Source: Dactylococcopsis salina PCC 8305 | Lineage (GTDB): Bacteria; Cyanobacteriota; Cyanobacteriia; Cyanobacteriales; Rubidibacteraceae | Direction: 5' to 3' | NCBI RefSeq assembly: GCF_000317615.1 | Contig: NC_019780.1 | Span: 1,054,001-1,118,000, forward strand | Length of the DNA stretch: 64,000 nucleotides | Shown: positions 44,682-54,232 of the stretch, in pieces | How positions within the stretch are numbered: the stretch's first letter is position 1 | Layout of the letters: every line of letters begins with the position of its first letter | The notes under the pieces: generated by a model | The model's database searches: none | The model's input: the letters and a program-made list of their open reading frames with translations, nothing else | Told to the model about the DNA's origin: nothing | Program-made: the position numbers and the translations under genes

Positions 44682-45908
44682 CTAGGACTGGTTTCCCAAT
44701 CCCCCGACAGATCGCTCTTGATGGGATTTCCCATCGGTAGCAGGCAGTTTCCTTTCCGACGAGTCCCGCCGTACTAAATCTTCACCTCGATTTCTTAAGA
44801 CTTGAGCGGCTGCAACATCTCTGTCCGCTTCATAGCTACATTCAGGACAACTATGCACTCTAACGCTCAAGTCTTTTTTGACATGAACACCACAATTTGG
44901 ACAAGTTTGACTTGATCCCCTTGCATCAACAACATCAAAATATTTTCCACGTTTCCAACAGACTTGTTGAGTAATGGTTCGGAACTGTCCAAACCCTCCA
45001 TCCAACATTTCTTTTCCAAGCATTCCTTTAGCTGTAATGCGGTAATCTAAATCTTCCATGAAGATCATGTCACCAGCGTCACACAAAGCATGAGCCTGTT
45101 TATAGTGGAAATCTTTTCGAGTGTTGCTAATCTTGTGGTGCATTCTTGCCACCTTGATGCGTTGTTTCTCGTAATTCTTTGACCGTTTCTGTTTTCTAGA
45201 AAGTCTGCGTTGGAGTGATTTCAACTTCCCTTGCATTTCCTTGAAAAACTTCGGCGGTTTGACGAGAACGCCATCACTGGTTGCTAAAAACTTCTCTAAT
45301 CCAATATCAACTCCTAAAGCATGACCATGAGGGGGTGGATCAGGTACTTCTACATCTAATTGAATACAAACTGAAACATACCATCGGTTTGCTTTTCTAA
45401 TGACTCGAACTTGCTTAACCTGAAACCCTTCTGGGATTGGACGATGAACATTAATTCTGATTTTCCCCACTTTGGGTAAACTAATTTGCCCACCTGTAAT
45501 TGGGTTTTCCTTAAATTGAGGAAAAAGAATCGACTTAAACTGTCCAAACTTTTTGAATCTCGGAAACCCATACCCTCTTTCTCGAAAAAAATCCCAAGCT
45601 CGATGTAACTGCTTAATGGTTTGTTGCAGAACTTGAGAGGGAACTTCTTTTAATCTAGTCCATTCCTTTTTCGCTTTTGGGAGTTGATTTAGTTGATTTA
45701 ATTCGCTAGGAAATTTAGCATCAGCAGGAATGATATATTCCGAAACTAAACTACATCGGTCAATGCTACATTTTCGACTATTACACCAATCTTTAATTTC
45801 TCGAAGAGCGTAATTATATGCACTTCGACAAACTTCCATGATCTCAAGAAGTTTTTCTTCTTGAGATTGATCGGGATAGATTCGGTACTGGTAGTTGAAA
45901 GTTAACAT
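44682..45908 (-). CDS. tnpB: TnpB, RNA-guided RuvC-like nuclease
   Basis: 408 residues, normal size. An N-terminal helix-turn-helix (MLTFNYQYRIYPDQSQEEKL) and the TnpB core are followed by RuvC motifs ALGVDIGLEKF (Asp about 201), IFMEDLDYR (Glu about 285) and EADRDVAAAQVL (Asp about 365). The zinc ribbon is CPNCG...CPEC (about 337-357). All catalytic residues are present, so the protein looks active. By family knowledge TnpB uses an omega RNA from its own 3' end to cut DNA beside a TAM, promoting element retention. A consensus promoter is at 45935-45963. Confidence 0.93.
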   Translation of the reverse strand: MLTFNYQYRIYPDQSQEEKLLEIMEVCRSAYNYALREIKDWCNSRKCSIDRCSLVSEYIIPADAKFPSELNQLNQLPKAKKEWTRLKEVPSQVLQQTIKQLHRAWDFFRERGYGFPRFKKFGQFKSILFPQFKENPITGGQISLPKVGKIRINVHRPIPEGFQVKQVRVIRKANRWYVSVCIQLDVEVPDPPPHGHALGVDIGLEKFLATSDGVLVKPPKFFKEMQGKLKSLQRRLSRKQKRSKNYEKQRIKVARMHHKISNTRKDFHYKQAHALCDAGDMIFMEDLDYRITAKGMLGKEMLDGGFGQFRTITQQVCWKRGKYFDVVDARGSSQTCPNCGVHVKKDLSVRVHSCPECSYEADRDVAAAQVLRNRGEDLVRRDSSERKLPATDGKSHQERSVGGLGNQS

Positions 45909-45934
45909 CGACCTAATTTATTGGTAACTTCTCT

Positions 45935-45963
45935 ATTGTAAAATGTTTATCATAGACTGTCAA
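45935..45963 (-). promoter_or_regulatory. Promoter of tnpB
   Basis: On the minus strand TTGACA, a 17-bp spacer and TACAAT form a near-perfect sigma-70 promoter 27 bp upstream of the tnpB ATG. Confidence 0.75.
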
Positions 45964-46014
45964 CTTGTTAATTGTTAGAGTCAAGGAGGCGCGCTTCGCG
46001 CTTTAATTGGTTGG

Positions 46015-46069
46015 GCGACGATTCATCATCCCAATAAATCGAAGATTATATTGGGAGTCTTCTCGTCGC
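46015..46069. other. Two-part hairpin near the upstream end of the TnpB element
   Basis: GCGACGA (46015-46021) pairs with TCGTCGC (46063-46069), and CCCAATA (46030-46036) with TATTGGG (46049-46055); an 8/7-nt internal loop lies between. It may be the left end of the TnpB element or an independent structured element. Confidence 0.45.
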
Positions 46070-46573
46070 ATTGAGATAAACATGAGCGCGAACCATAAAA
46101 CGTTACTGTTGAATGCGACAAACCTCTACCAAACTTTCAGTCTCAGTCAAAGATTTGTCAAGAAGTAATCAGAGATTCTAATCAAAAATGGCTTAAGTTA
46201 TAAGTCTTTTCTATCAAATCCGCCTCTTAATCTTTCTTAACAGCAAAAAAAAGAGAGGGATTCTTGACGAGAATGCGCCGTTTCAGGTATGATACAGAAA
46301 ATAAAAATCCAAAGGGATGTTCTGTCTTTCAGTCAAAAAATCGATTTAAAACCCTGATTGTGTCGTCTGCGTTCTCTGGATTTTGTCAAGTTTTTTGAGA
46401 ACAACTCACATGGATTTTTGTTACAGAATGGGAAGAATTATTAAGCACAGTTGACAGATTCAGAGAAATATGCGTGGCATGGTGAAGAGAATAAACCCGC
46501 TCATTGGTAAGGATAACATTTCCCGTTGCTAAGATGTAAATCAGGTGGGAAACAAACAAGAAATAACATAACT
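46070..46573 (+). promoter_or_regulatory. Long mnmG upstream region with a sigma-70-like promoter
   Basis: TTGACG (46264-46269), an 18-bp spacer and TATGAT (46288-46293) lie about 280 bp before the mnmG start. The 280-nt leader has no obvious known riboswitch or tRNA. It may be an mRNA leader or a separate small RNA; nothing further can be said. Confidence 0.5.
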
Positions 46574-48481
46574 ATGATCGATTCTCCCGTACAATTCCAA
46601 GATGAATTTGATATCGTTGTTGTCGGTGCTGGGCATTCTGGCTGTGAAGCTGCCCTCGCTGCTTCCCGTTTGGGGTGTCGCACCTTGATGTTAACCCTCA
46701 ACTTAGATCGAATTGCCTGGCAACCCTGTAACCCTGCCGTTGGCGCACCCGCAAAGTCGCAATTAGCCCACGAAGTAGATGCCCTCGGTGGTGAAATTGG
46801 GAAAATGGCCGATCGCACCTACTTACAAAAACGAGTCCTCAACGCTTCACGGGGTCCGGCGGTATGGGCGTTACGCGCTCAAACTGATAAACGAGAATAC
46901 TCGCGGGTGATGCGTCAGATTGTGGAGAATCAAGAGAACTTAACCCTACGGGAAGGGATGGTCACAGACTTGGTTTTGGGAGAGAACCAAGAAGTGATCG
47001 GTGTCGAAACCTACTTTGGGACAGCGTTTAAGTGCCAAACCGTTATCCTCACCACAGGAACATTCCTCGGCGGTTGTATTTGGGTCGGAAATAAATCAAT
47101 GGCGGCGGGACGATCGGGAGAATTTGCTGCCGTAGGGTTAACAGAAACCTTGAACCAATTAGGATTTGAAACGGGACGACTGAAAACTGGAACCCCGGCA
47201 CGAGTGGATAAACGATCGGTTGACTATTCCAATTTAGAAGCACAACCGGGAGACGAAGCCGTGCGCTGGTTTAGTTTTGATCCAGAAGTTTGGGTGGAAC
47301 GGGAACAAATGTGTTGCTATCTCACCCGTACCACCGCAGAAACCCATCAAATCATTCGAGATAATTTACATCTGTCTCCAGTTTATGGCGGTTGGGTGGA
47401 TGCGAAAGGACCGCGTTATTGTCCCAGTATTGAAGATAAAATTGTTCGGTTTGCTGACAAAGAAAGCCATCAAATTTTTATTGAACCAGAAGGGCGAGAC
47501 ATTCCCGAATTGTACATTCAAGGCTTTTCAACTGGACTCCCAGAAAACTTACAATTAGCAATGTTACGGACGCTTCCAGGCTTAGAAAATTGTAAAATGT
47601 TGCGTCCTGCTTATGCGGTGGAATATGATTATTTACCCGCGACTCAATGTTATCCCACTTTGATGACGAAAAAGATTGAAGGATTATTTTGTGCAGGACA
47701 AATTAATGGGACAACGGGTTATGAAGAAGCTGCCGCACAGGGAATTGTTGCGGGAATTAATGCGGTGCGTTTTGTACAAGGAAAAGAGATGATTGTGTTC
47801 CCACGAGAGGGAAGTTATTTGGGAACGTTAATTGATGATTTATGTACGAAAGATTTGAGAGAACCCTATCGAATGTTAACGAGTCGATCGGAATATCGGT
47901 TGATTTTACGATCGGATAACGCTGACCAACGATTAACACCTTTAGGACGAGAAATTGGTTTAATAGACGATCGACGCTGGGAACTTTATCAAGAAAAACA
48001 AGGGAATATTACCGCCGAAAAAGAGCGTCTTCATGGAACAAGAATTAAAGCCCATGAGGAAGTCGGTAAGCAGATTGTAGCAGATACGGGACAAAAAATT
48101 AAAAGTTCAGCAACTCTCGCGGAATTATTACGCCGTCCTGGTTTTCATTATGCTAACCTCGCACAGTATGGTTTAGGTAATAAACAACTCCATCGAGTGG
48201 AAAAAGAAGGGGCTGAAATTGATATCAAATACTCGGGCTATGTTCAACGTCAACAAAATCAAATCGACCAAATTACGAAACAAACGAATCGCCCTTTACC
48301 CACTGATTTAGACTATATGAAAATCGATACTTTATCAATGGAAGCACGGGAAAAGTTAGCGAAAGTGAAACCTTTAACGATTGGTCAAGCGTCTAGAATT
48401 GGAGGAGTTAATCCAGCGGATGTGAATGCGTTATTAGTGCATTTAGAAATCAAAAATCGCAGTAATTTAGTGGAACATTAA
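46574..48481 (+). CDS. mnmG: tRNA uridine-5-carboxymethylaminomethyl modification enzyme MnmG (GidA)
   Basis: 635 residues from ATG 46574 ([20 protein letters not shown]); an in-frame ATG at 46526 adds unconserved sequence. The FAD site is [20 protein letters not shown]. Further signatures are [38 protein letters not shown] and the MnmG C-terminal helical domain. With MnmE it modifies the wobble uridine of several tRNAs. GAPAKSQ replaces the more usual GGIAKGH-type sequence, as in other cyanobacterial MnmG. The next gene follows after 4 bp. Confidence 0.94.
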   Translation: MIDSPVQFQDEFDIVVVGAGHSGCEAALAASRLGCRTLMLTLNLDRIAWQPCNPAVGAPAKSQLAHEVDALGGEIGKMADRTYLQKRVLNASRGPAVWALRAQTDKREYSRVMRQIVENQENLTLREGMVTDLVLGENQEVIGVETYFGTAFKCQTVILTTGTFLGGCIWVGNKSMAAGRSGEFAAVGLTETLNQLGFETGRLKTGTPARVDKRSVDYSNLEAQPGDEAVRWFSFDPEVWVEREQMCCYLTRTTAETHQIIRDNLHLSPVYGGWVDAKGPRYCPSIEDKIVRFADKESHQIFIEPEGRDIPELYIQGFSTGLPENLQLAMLRTLPGLENCKMLRPAYAVEYDYLPATQCYPTLMTKKIEGLFCAGQINGTTGYEEAAAQGIVAGINAVRFVQGKEMIVFPREGSYLGTLIDDLCTKDLREPYRMLTSRSEYRLILRSDNADQRLTPLGREIGLIDDRRWELYQEKQGNITAEKERLHGTRIKAHEEVGKQIVADTGQKIKSSATLAELLRRPGFHYANLAQYGLGNKQLHRVEKEGAEIDIKYSGYVQRQQNQIDQITKQTNRPLPTDLDYMKIDTLSMEAREKLAKVKPLTIGQASRIGGVNPADVNALLVHLEIKNRSNLVEH

Positions 48482-48485
48482 AGGA

Positions 48486-49178
48486 ATGAATCAGTCTTCT
48501 CAATTGAGTAAAGATTACGCGATGTTGCAATGGTTGAATCATCATCGTTCAGAGGTTTTGGAGTTATACAAAAATCAATACATTGCTTACGATGAAACTG
48601 GAGTCATTGCTAATGGTGAAAATTTACAGGAAGTGTTAGCTTTAGCGAAAGTAGCGAGGGATGATTTCTCGATTTATTTAGTTCCTCCTCAACGGTGTTC
48701 GGTTCAAATTTTACCGATTTATTTTCGTTCGGTTGTTCGTCACCAATGGCAGCCCAATTATCAGGTCATTCTTAAGCATAAAGAGAAGGAAATAAAAGCT
48801 AGTTTATTGGTGGATTCTGGTGCAGAAATTAGTCTGATTTCCCACAAGTTAGGGGAAGATTTAGGCTATACTTTAGCAGATGCTGAGTCATTATTATCCG
48901 CAGAAACGATCGGGGGAAAGGTGGAGTATGTGTTGCGAAATGTAGAGATGATAATTGATGGTTATTCCTTGATTGTTCCCACAGCTTGGTTACAAACTCC
49001 GATCGAGAGTGAACAATTACTTTTAGAAAGAGAGTTGTTTGCTCTTATATCAGGTTCAGCTAATTCCTTAGAATTGGTGTTGGGTTTCGCTTCCCTTCAC
49101 CCAACCTACTCCACTTTAAATGCACACCAGCTTAATTGTTGTCTAAGTCAGAATCAAGCTGACGCAGTTGACCTTTAA
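48486..49178 (+). CDS. DUF5678 plus retropepsin-like aspartic protease fold, C-terminus replaced by a repeat
   Basis: 230 residues. The N-terminus (MLQWLNHHRSEVLELYKNQY, to about residue 65) matches DUF5678. A retropepsin-like domain follows with SLLVDSGAEISLIS (catalytic Asp about 113), and a second conserved strand at MIIDGYSLIVPTAW. From about residue 195 (LVLGFASLHPTY) the frame reads a family A repeat and then unrelated sequence, so the natural C-terminus is gone. It overlaps the convergent small gene by 47 bp. It follows mnmG by 4 bp. Whether it is active as a protease is doubtful. Confidence 0.75.
   Translation: MNQSSQLSKDYAMLQWLNHHRSEVLELYKNQYIAYDETGVIANGENLQEVLALAKVARDDFSIYLVPPQRCSVQILPIYFRSVVRHQWQPNYQVILKHKEKEIKASLLVDSGAEISLISHKLGEDLGYTLADAESLLSAETIGGKVEYVLRNVEMIIDGYSLIVPTAWLQTPIESEQLLLERELFALISGSANSLELVLGFASLHPTYSTLNAHQLNCCLSQNQADAVDL
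49080..49112. repeat. Family A repeat in the 3' end of the retropepsin-like gene
   Basis: GTTGGGTTTCGCTTCCCTTC then ACCCAACCTAC; it is translated as LGFASLHPTY. Confidence 0.85.
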
Positions 49179-49347
49179 TGGCTTGCGATCGAGCGATTAA
49201 ATCATCAATTTTGGCTTCTAATTGCTTCCGAAAAGATTTCGACATTTGGTCTCTTCGCAAGTGAACCGAAAGCAAATCACGAACGATCGTTTTCGCTAAT
49301 TCTCTGACTTGTTTTGCTTGTTTATAGAGGATTAATTCTTCTTTCAT
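49132..49347 (-). CDS. Small coiled-coil protein, unknown function
   Basis: 71 residues from ATG 49347 (MKEELILYKQAKQVRELAKT); an in-frame ATG at 49446 overlaps the divergent gene and is rejected. It is highly charged and helical with heptad-like Leu/Ile spacing (KQLEAKIDDLIARSQAIKGQ). No family is recognised. AGAAGG sits immediately before the ATG, closer than ideal. It is divergent from the gene at 49399 with 51 bp between starts, and its 3' end overlaps the neighbouring convergent gene. Confidence 0.55.
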   Translation of the reverse strand: MKEELILYKQAKQVRELAKTIVRDLLSVHLRRDQMSKSFRKQLEAKIDDLIARSQAIKGQLRQLDSDLDNN

Positions 49348-49398
49348 CCTTCTAAAATTTGTTAAATTAAAGACAAACAGGAGAGAGAGAGACGAGCA

Positions 49399-49917
49399 AT
49401 GAGTGAAACTGGAATTACATTTGAACAAGCGATCGAGCGGACACAAGATTTAATTCAGAAGCGGGAAAACGGAATCATCGAAGCAAACCAACTTCAAGAG
49501 GAAATTAGTGGCTTAGTCGCCACAGAAAACGGCGCGAGAGGCTTTTTTGTCGCTTACCTCACGAACAACTCCTCTTTTCCAGATCAGCCCTCAGAAGCCG
49601 TATTAGTCGCGTTGAAAACGTCTCCAGAATTAGTCAGTGAGTTACTGGTGAAAAATGTAGCAATGTCCACCGCTATGGCAATCACTCATCGCCGTCAAGA
49701 TAATGAAAGTATGGCACAAAGCTCCGATCGCGTCCAACAACGCAGCTTAAATTTAATTCAACATCTTAAGCAGCAATTAGCCCAAGAGAAAGCCCAACGA
49801 ATGCGAAACAGTGCGCTAACAGGAGAAGGAGAAGCAGATATCGCCTTTTTTCAGCGTTGGGGGTATGATCAAGAACAACGGGAAGCGATCGCGCAACAAT
49901 TAGAGAAAATCTTGTAA
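49399..49917 (+). CDS. Conserved cyanobacterial protein of unknown function, coupled to rsmH
   Basis: 172 residues, soluble and mostly helical. The central part ([20 protein letters not shown]) and helical tail ([20 protein letters not shown]) show no catalytic motif that I recognise. GGAGAGAGAG just upstream provides the ribosome site. It ends 2 bp before the rsmH ATG, so the two are almost certainly co-translated; a role beside rRNA methylation or cell division is only suggested by this. Confidence 0.75.
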   Translation: MSETGITFEQAIERTQDLIQKRENGIIEANQLQEEISGLVATENGARGFFVAYLTNNSSFPDQPSEAVLVALKTSPELVSELLVKNVAMSTAMAITHRRQDNESMAQSSDRVQQRSLNLIQHLKQQLAQEKAQRMRNSALTGEGEADIAFFQRWGYDQEQREAIAQQLEKIL

Positions 49918-49919
49918 TA

Positions 49920-50804
49920 ATGACTCTAGAAACCTTCTTTCATCTTCCTGTCTTAACCGAAGCCGTGATTCAAGGATTAAACATCCAAGAAAACGGACAT
50001 TACCTAGACGCAACCGTTGGCGGTGGTGGACATAGTGAATTAATCTTAAACAGTGGCAAAAACATTAAATTAACCGCATTGGATCAAGATGAAAGCGCGA
50101 TCGAAGCGGCAAAAAAAAGACTCGCCTTTGCGCTTCCAGAACAAGTCAAATTTCACCACATCAACTTTAGCCAGTATCATCCCGAAACCGAATTTGATGG
50201 CATTTTAGCAGACTTAGGCGTAAGCTCAACCCAACTTGATCAACCCGAAAGAGGCTTTAGTTTCAACAAAGAAGCCCCTTTAGATATGCGAATGAATCCC
50301 CATCAAACCCTAACCGCAAGTGACATTATTAATCACTGGGATGAAACCACACTCGCCGACATTTTCTATCAATACGGAGAAGAAAGACACTCGCGGAAAA
50401 TTGCGAGGAGAATCTTACAACAGCGTCCCTTCTATCATACAACCGAACTCGCCAGCGCGATCGCCCTGTGTTTCCCCCCTCAAAAACGCTATGGGAGAAT
50501 CCATCCTGCTACCCGTGTTTTCCAAGCACTTCGCATCGCTGTCAACAACGAATTAGAGAATCTGAAAACCTTTCTGGAAACCTCTCCCCACTGGCTAAAA
50601 CCCGAAGGAAAAATCGTTCTAATCAGTTTTCATAGCTTAGAAGATCGTCTCGTTAAACATGGCTTTCGCGAACATCCCCAACTAGAAGTGTTAACCAAAA
50701 AACCGATCGTAGCCACCGCAGAAGAAAAACAAAAAAACCCTCGCGCTCGTTCTGCTAAACTGAGAGTGGCTCAGAGAATTAATCCCAATCTCACTAACCC
50801 TTAA
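49920..50804 (+). CDS. rsmH: 16S rRNA (cytosine-1402 N4)-methyltransferase RsmH
   Basis: 294 residues. The start [20 protein letters not shown] and the SAM motif [15 protein letters not shown] (about 30-44) are diagnostic, as are [21 protein letters not shown] and [20 protein letters not shown]. It methylates N4 of C1402 in the ribosomal P-site. In many bacteria it heads the division/cell wall cluster, but not here. Confidence 0.94.
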   Translation: MTLETFFHLPVLTEAVIQGLNIQENGHYLDATVGGGGHSELILNSGKNIKLTALDQDESAIEAAKKRLAFALPEQVKFHHINFSQYHPETEFDGILADLGVSSTQLDQPERGFSFNKEAPLDMRMNPHQTLTASDIINHWDETTLADIFYQYGEERHSRKIARRILQQRPFYHTTELASAIALCFPPQKRYGRIHPATRVFQALRIAVNNELENLKTFLETSPHWLKPEGKIVLISFHSLEDRLVKHGFREHPQLEVLTKKPIVATAEEKQKNPRARSAKLRVAQRINPNLTNP

Positions 50805-50891
50805 ACTTTCCTTAAACTGAAAAAACTCTGACCCAAGCAGACTTGTGCTAACATCTGGAGTAATATTAAATCAAATTTAGATTTTGAGACA

Positions 50892-51392
50892 ATGAGCAAG
50901 GTTTTGGTGCTAAACGCCTCCTACGAACCGCTCAACCTCACCAGTTGGCGAAGAGCGGTAGTTTTGTTGCTCAAAGGGAAAGCGGAACAACTGGAATATA
51001 ACGGTAAATTCATTTACACAGACTTTCCTTTACCGACAGTAATCCGTTTGCGGTATTACGTCCGAGTACCTTACAAAGAAATACCTTTGACCCGTCGGAA
51101 CATTTTAGAACGAGATAGCAATCGTTGCCAATATTGCGGCTACAAAGGAGATCAACTCACTTTAGATCATGTTATCCCCCGTTCTCGCGGTGGTGGAGAC
51201 AGTTGGGAAAATATGGTCGCCGCTTGTGTCCGATGTAACGTCAAAAAAGGCAGTCGCACGCCCAAGGAAGCGGAAATGCCCTTGGCACGTCCTCCCCGTC
51301 GTCCTTATAGCAGTCTCCATTTTGAACTTGCTAGACATATTCAAGGGGAACGCAATCAAGAATGGCGCAAATATGTCATCGGTATTCCTTAA
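50892..51392 (+). CDS. HNH endonuclease family protein, conserved cyanobacterial type
   Basis: 166 residues. The N-terminus KVLVLNASYEPLNLTSWRRA is typical of this group. The HNH module has NRCQYCG and CVRCNVKKGSRTP zinc pairs with DHVIPRSRGGGDSWENMV (His and Asn) between. The natural role of these stand-alone HNH proteins is not established. They are widespread in cyanobacteria. It is monocistronic. Confidence 0.88.
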   Translation: MSKVLVLNASYEPLNLTSWRRAVVLLLKGKAEQLEYNGKFIYTDFPLPTVIRLRYYVRVPYKEIPLTRRNILERDSNRCQYCGYKGDQLTLDHVIPRSRGGGDSWENMVAACVRCNVKKGSRTPKEAEMPLARPPRRPYSSLHFELARHIQGERNQEWRKYVIGIP

Positions 51393-51518
51393 GCTAGGTG
51401 ATCATAACATAATCAGGAAAACCAAAGCAAGATATAATTTTCGATTAGACAGGGAAATTTTTCTCTGTCTCTTTGATATTGGTAGGATAGCGATCGATGC
51501 TAAAGTTTGGGTGCTAGA

Positions 51519-52757
51519 ATGTCCTCGAATCTGATTAACGTGAAAAATTCGACTAACAATCAAGAGAAGCAAACGGCGACAGAGACGAAAAACTCGCCAG
51601 AAGTGATTCCATCGTCTTCACAAAATCATCAAGAAACCGATGCTTCTTTAGACGAAATTATAGACGCATTTAAAAAAACTTTAGAGCGTCATCGTGGGGA
51701 AAGACAACTGGTAATCATCCAAGATTTCCCTGATCCTGATGCGTTATCTAGTGCTTGGGCTTACCAACTGATCGCTCAACAATACGAGATTCAATGTGAT
51801 ATTGTCTATGCTGGAATTCTCTCTCATCAGGAAAACATCGCTTTAGTGAAATTAACCGCCTTACCTGCGAAACGATGGGGAATTCAAACGCTGAAAGAAC
51901 GAGATTTATCCGTTTATCAAGGTTGTGTTTTAATCGACACCCAAGGCACAACCAGCCAATTAATGCCTTTAGTCCGTGAACAAAAACTTCCGATTACAGT
52001 GGTCATTGATCATCACAGTGATCAAGGAGATGTCAATGCAGAATTTATCGACTTACGCAATCAAACTAGAGCCACGGCAACTATTTTAACCCAGTATATC
52101 CAAGCTGGTTTAATTAAATTTAATAGCAGTAACAGTAAGCACGTAAAATGTGCGACTGCTCTCATGCACGGGTTGCGATCGGATACTAATCGCTTAATGC
52201 AAGCGCAAGAAGAAGATTTCCTCGCCGCCGCTTATCTGAGTCGTTTTTATGATGTAGAATTATTAAACGCGGTGTTACAAAGTTCTCGTTCTAAACGAGT
52301 AATGGATGTGATTGAGCGCTCATTGCGAAACCGTGTCGTCCAAAATAACTTTTGTATTGCGGGAGTGGGTTATTTGCGCTACGATGACCGTGATGCCATT
52401 CCCCAAGCCGCCGACTTTTTAGTGACAGAAGAAAATGTCCATACCGCAGTGGTTTATGGAATTGTTCACAATGAAGATGAGGAGTTAGAAGTGGTTATTG
52501 GGTCACTACGCACCACAAAATTAACCCTTGATCCTGATGAGTTTATTAAAGAGGCTTTTGGTCGCGACACGCAAGGAAGATATTTTGGCGGCGGACGTTA
52601 TATGGCGGGTGGTTTTGAAGTGCCGTTAGGATTTTTGTACGGGTTTAATGATCATTCTGACTATGCCAAACTGAAGTGGGAAGTATTTGATACTCAGATT
52701 AAACAGAAACTGTTGCGCTTGGTTAATCCTGATGATAGTGTGATTAAGACTGATTAA
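51519..52757 (+). CDS. DHH/DHHA1 phosphoesterase (NrnA-like oligoribonuclease/pAp phosphatase)
   Basis: 412 residues from ATG 51519. The N-terminal 50 residues are polar and low complexity. The DHH domain follows: IIQDFPDPDALSSAWAYQLI, VLIDTQG and VVIDHHSDQGD (DHH at about 165). The DHHA1-like C-terminus contains GRYFGGGRYMAGGFEVPLG. The family uses Mn2+ to hydrolyse nano-RNA, pAp or cyclic dinucleotide products. The exact substrate is not readable. sixA starts 3 bp after the stop. Confidence 0.85.
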   Translation: MSSNLINVKNSTNNQEKQTATETKNSPEVIPSSSQNHQETDASLDEIIDAFKKTLERHRGERQLVIIQDFPDPDALSSAWAYQLIAQQYEIQCDIVYAGILSHQENIALVKLTALPAKRWGIQTLKERDLSVYQGCVLIDTQGTTSQLMPLVREQKLPITVVIDHHSDQGDVNAEFIDLRNQTRATATILTQYIQAGLIKFNSSNSKHVKCATALMHGLRSDTNRLMQAQEEDFLAAAYLSRFYDVELLNAVLQSSRSKRVMDVIERSLRNRVVQNNFCIAGVGYLRYDDRDAIPQAADFLVTEENVHTAVVYGIVHNEDEELEVVIGSLRTTKLTLDPDEFIKEAFGRDTQGRYFGGGRYMAGGFEVPLGFLYGFNDHSDYAKLKWEVFDTQIKQKLLRLVNPDDSVIKTD

Positions 52758-52760
52758 AAA

Positions 52761-53255
52761 ATGGAAAAACAGGTTTATTTAATTCGTCACGGAATCGCGA
52801 TCGATCGCGCTTTATCAGAAGAAGATGCAACCCGTCCCTTAACTGAAAAAGGACGTAAAAAAAACGAAAAAGTTGCCAAAAAACTGAAAGATATTGGCAT
52901 CAATTTTGATATAATTTTAACCAGTCCCTTACTCAGAGCGACACAAACCGCAGACATATTAGAAAAAGAGGGACTGACAAAAACCTTAGAAACTTTTTCT
53001 CCCCTTGCGCCTAATGGGAACATTGAAGATTGGTTAAATTGGTGGGAAGAAAACGCACCAGAAACAGTGGCATTAGTGGGACATGAACCCAATTTAGGAA
53101 ACTGGTCAGAACTCTTAATTTGGGGAGAAATAAAAGGAAAATTAGTGGTAAAAAAAGCAGGAATCATTGGTTTAAACTGTCCGCAAGACCTCTCTCCTTT
53201 TGGCAATAGTGAGTTATTTTTATTAACTTCTCCCAAATGGCTACTTTCACAATGA
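52761..53255 (+). CDS. sixA: Phosphohistidine phosphatase SixA
   Basis: 164 residues. The histidine phosphatase RHG motif is VYLIRHGIAIDRAL (about 5-18), followed by the second conserved His in VALVGHEPNLGNWSELL (about 100) and TSPLLRATQTADIL. The family dephosphorylates phosphohistidine. It sits 3 bp after the DHH gene, so both are probably one transcript. Repeats follow the stop. Confidence 0.9.
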   Translation: MEKQVYLIRHGIAIDRALSEEDATRPLTEKGRKKNEKVAKKLKDIGINFDIILTSPLLRATQTADILEKEGLTKTLETFSPLAPNGNIEDWLNWWEENAPETVALVGHEPNLGNWSELLIWGEIKGKLVVKKAGIIGLNCPQDLSPFGNSELFLLTSPKWLLSQ

Positions 53256-53273
53256 CCAACTAAGAGATTCACT

Positions 53274-53495
53274 GTAGGTTGGGTGAAGAGAAGCGAAACC
53301 CAACATTAATTAGTCATCATTGTAGAGACGTTCCATGGAACGTCTGTACATTGGTCATTAGTCATTGGAAAACAAAGAACAAAGGACAAAGGACGAAAGA
53401 CAAAAACGTAGGTTGGGTAAAGTTTACGAAACCCAACAAAAATTAGTCATTAGAGAAAACGTAGGTTGGGTAAAGTTTACGAAACCCAACACCAA
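53274..53495. repeat. Repeat cluster: three family A units, a family B palindrome and heptamers
   Basis: Family A at 53274-53306, 53408-53434 and 53461-53493. The family B palindrome AGACGTTCCATGGAACGTCT is at about 53328-53347. AACAAAGGACAAAGGACGAA heptamer-like units are at about 53375-53400. No gene is present in 53256-53525. Confidence 0.87.
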
Positions 53496-53525
53496 TTCTA
53501 AAAAATTGAACTTTTGGAGTAGATT

Positions 53526-53783
53526 ATGCTAAAAGATATTATCCAAGTCATTCCCAAAGAAAACTATAAACTCTATCTCAATTTTGAGGATAATTGTGAA
53601 GGAGTTGTTGATATTAGTCAACTGGTTGAATTTTCTGGTATCTTTGCACCGTTACAAGATTTAAACTATTTCCAAACTGTTAAAGTTAATCCAGAATGGG
53701 GAACAATTTATTGGTCTAATGGTGCAGATTTAGACTCAGATGTGCTATATTCTGTTGTTATATCAAGTTCGCTCGATCAATGA
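53526..53783 (+). CDS. DUF2442 domain protein
   Basis: 85 residues. The pattern LYLNFEDNCEGVVDISQL, FQTVKVNPEWGTIYWSNGAD matches DUF2442, a small domain often encoded beside DUF4160 in toxin-antitoxin-like or mobile contexts. Such a partner is not present here. GGAG 5-8 bp before the ATG provides a ribosome site. It is embedded between two repeat clusters. Confidence 0.82.
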   Translation: MLKDIIQVIPKENYKLYLNFEDNCEGVVDISQLVEFSGIFAPLQDLNYFQTVKVNPEWGTIYWSNGADLDSDVLYSVVISSSLDQ

Positions 53784-53798
53784 TAAAGAGTAGGCCCT

Positions 53799-54232
53799 AG
53801 TGAAGCGAAGCGAAACCCAACACACATTATAAGCAATTACCCGAACTTGATATTACAGGAGAAAAGATTTTAGTGAATAACTATCAGTCATCAGTGACGA
53901 GTTAGCAGTGAATTAATAATCGATCATTGATGTTAAATTAGTAACTGATTAGTGTTGGGTTGCGTTTCTCTTCACCCAACCTACGGGGTTGTTGGGTTTC
54001 GTTGTTGGGTTTCGTTTCCCTCCACCCCACCTACAGTGAGTTTTACGAGTGAAAGCCCCCAGAATTGGGGGTTTGGGGGCAAAGTTGGGTTTCGTTTCCC
54101 TCCACCCCACCTACAGTGAGTTTTACGAGTGAAAGCCCCCAGAATTGGGGGTTTGGGGGCAAAGTTGGGTTGCGTTTCTCTCCACCCAACCTACGGGGTT
54201 GTTGGGTTTCGTTTCTCTCCACCCAACCTACG
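53799..54232. repeat. Dense repeat cluster: family A units and two G-run hairpin repeats
   Basis: GAAGCGAAGCGAAACCCAAC at about 53801; then, from 53950, successive GTTGGGTTTCG/CACCCAACCTAC units. A 97-bp unit containing CCCCACCTACAGTGAG, GAAAGCCCCCAGAATTGG and GGGTTTGGGGGC occurs twice (about 54012-54107 and 54108-54164). The last family A unit supplies the stop codon of the CorC-like gene at 54228. Confidence 0.87.

Larger units (their letters stand above)
44600..46069 (-). mobile_element. IS200/IS605-family TnpB-only element (IS1341 type)
   Basis: The element contains tnpB (44682-45908) and no TnpA, like IS1341-type elements. Its downstream edge is the hairpin at 44610-44639, which interrupts the acylphosphatase gene. 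The upstream edge is not exact; structured sequence continues to about 46069. A TnpA in trans would be needed for movement. Confidence 0.75.

Noticed and set aside
52787..53272. 161-codon frame antisense to sixA
   Set aside because: Covered completely by a recognisable SixA on the other strand.
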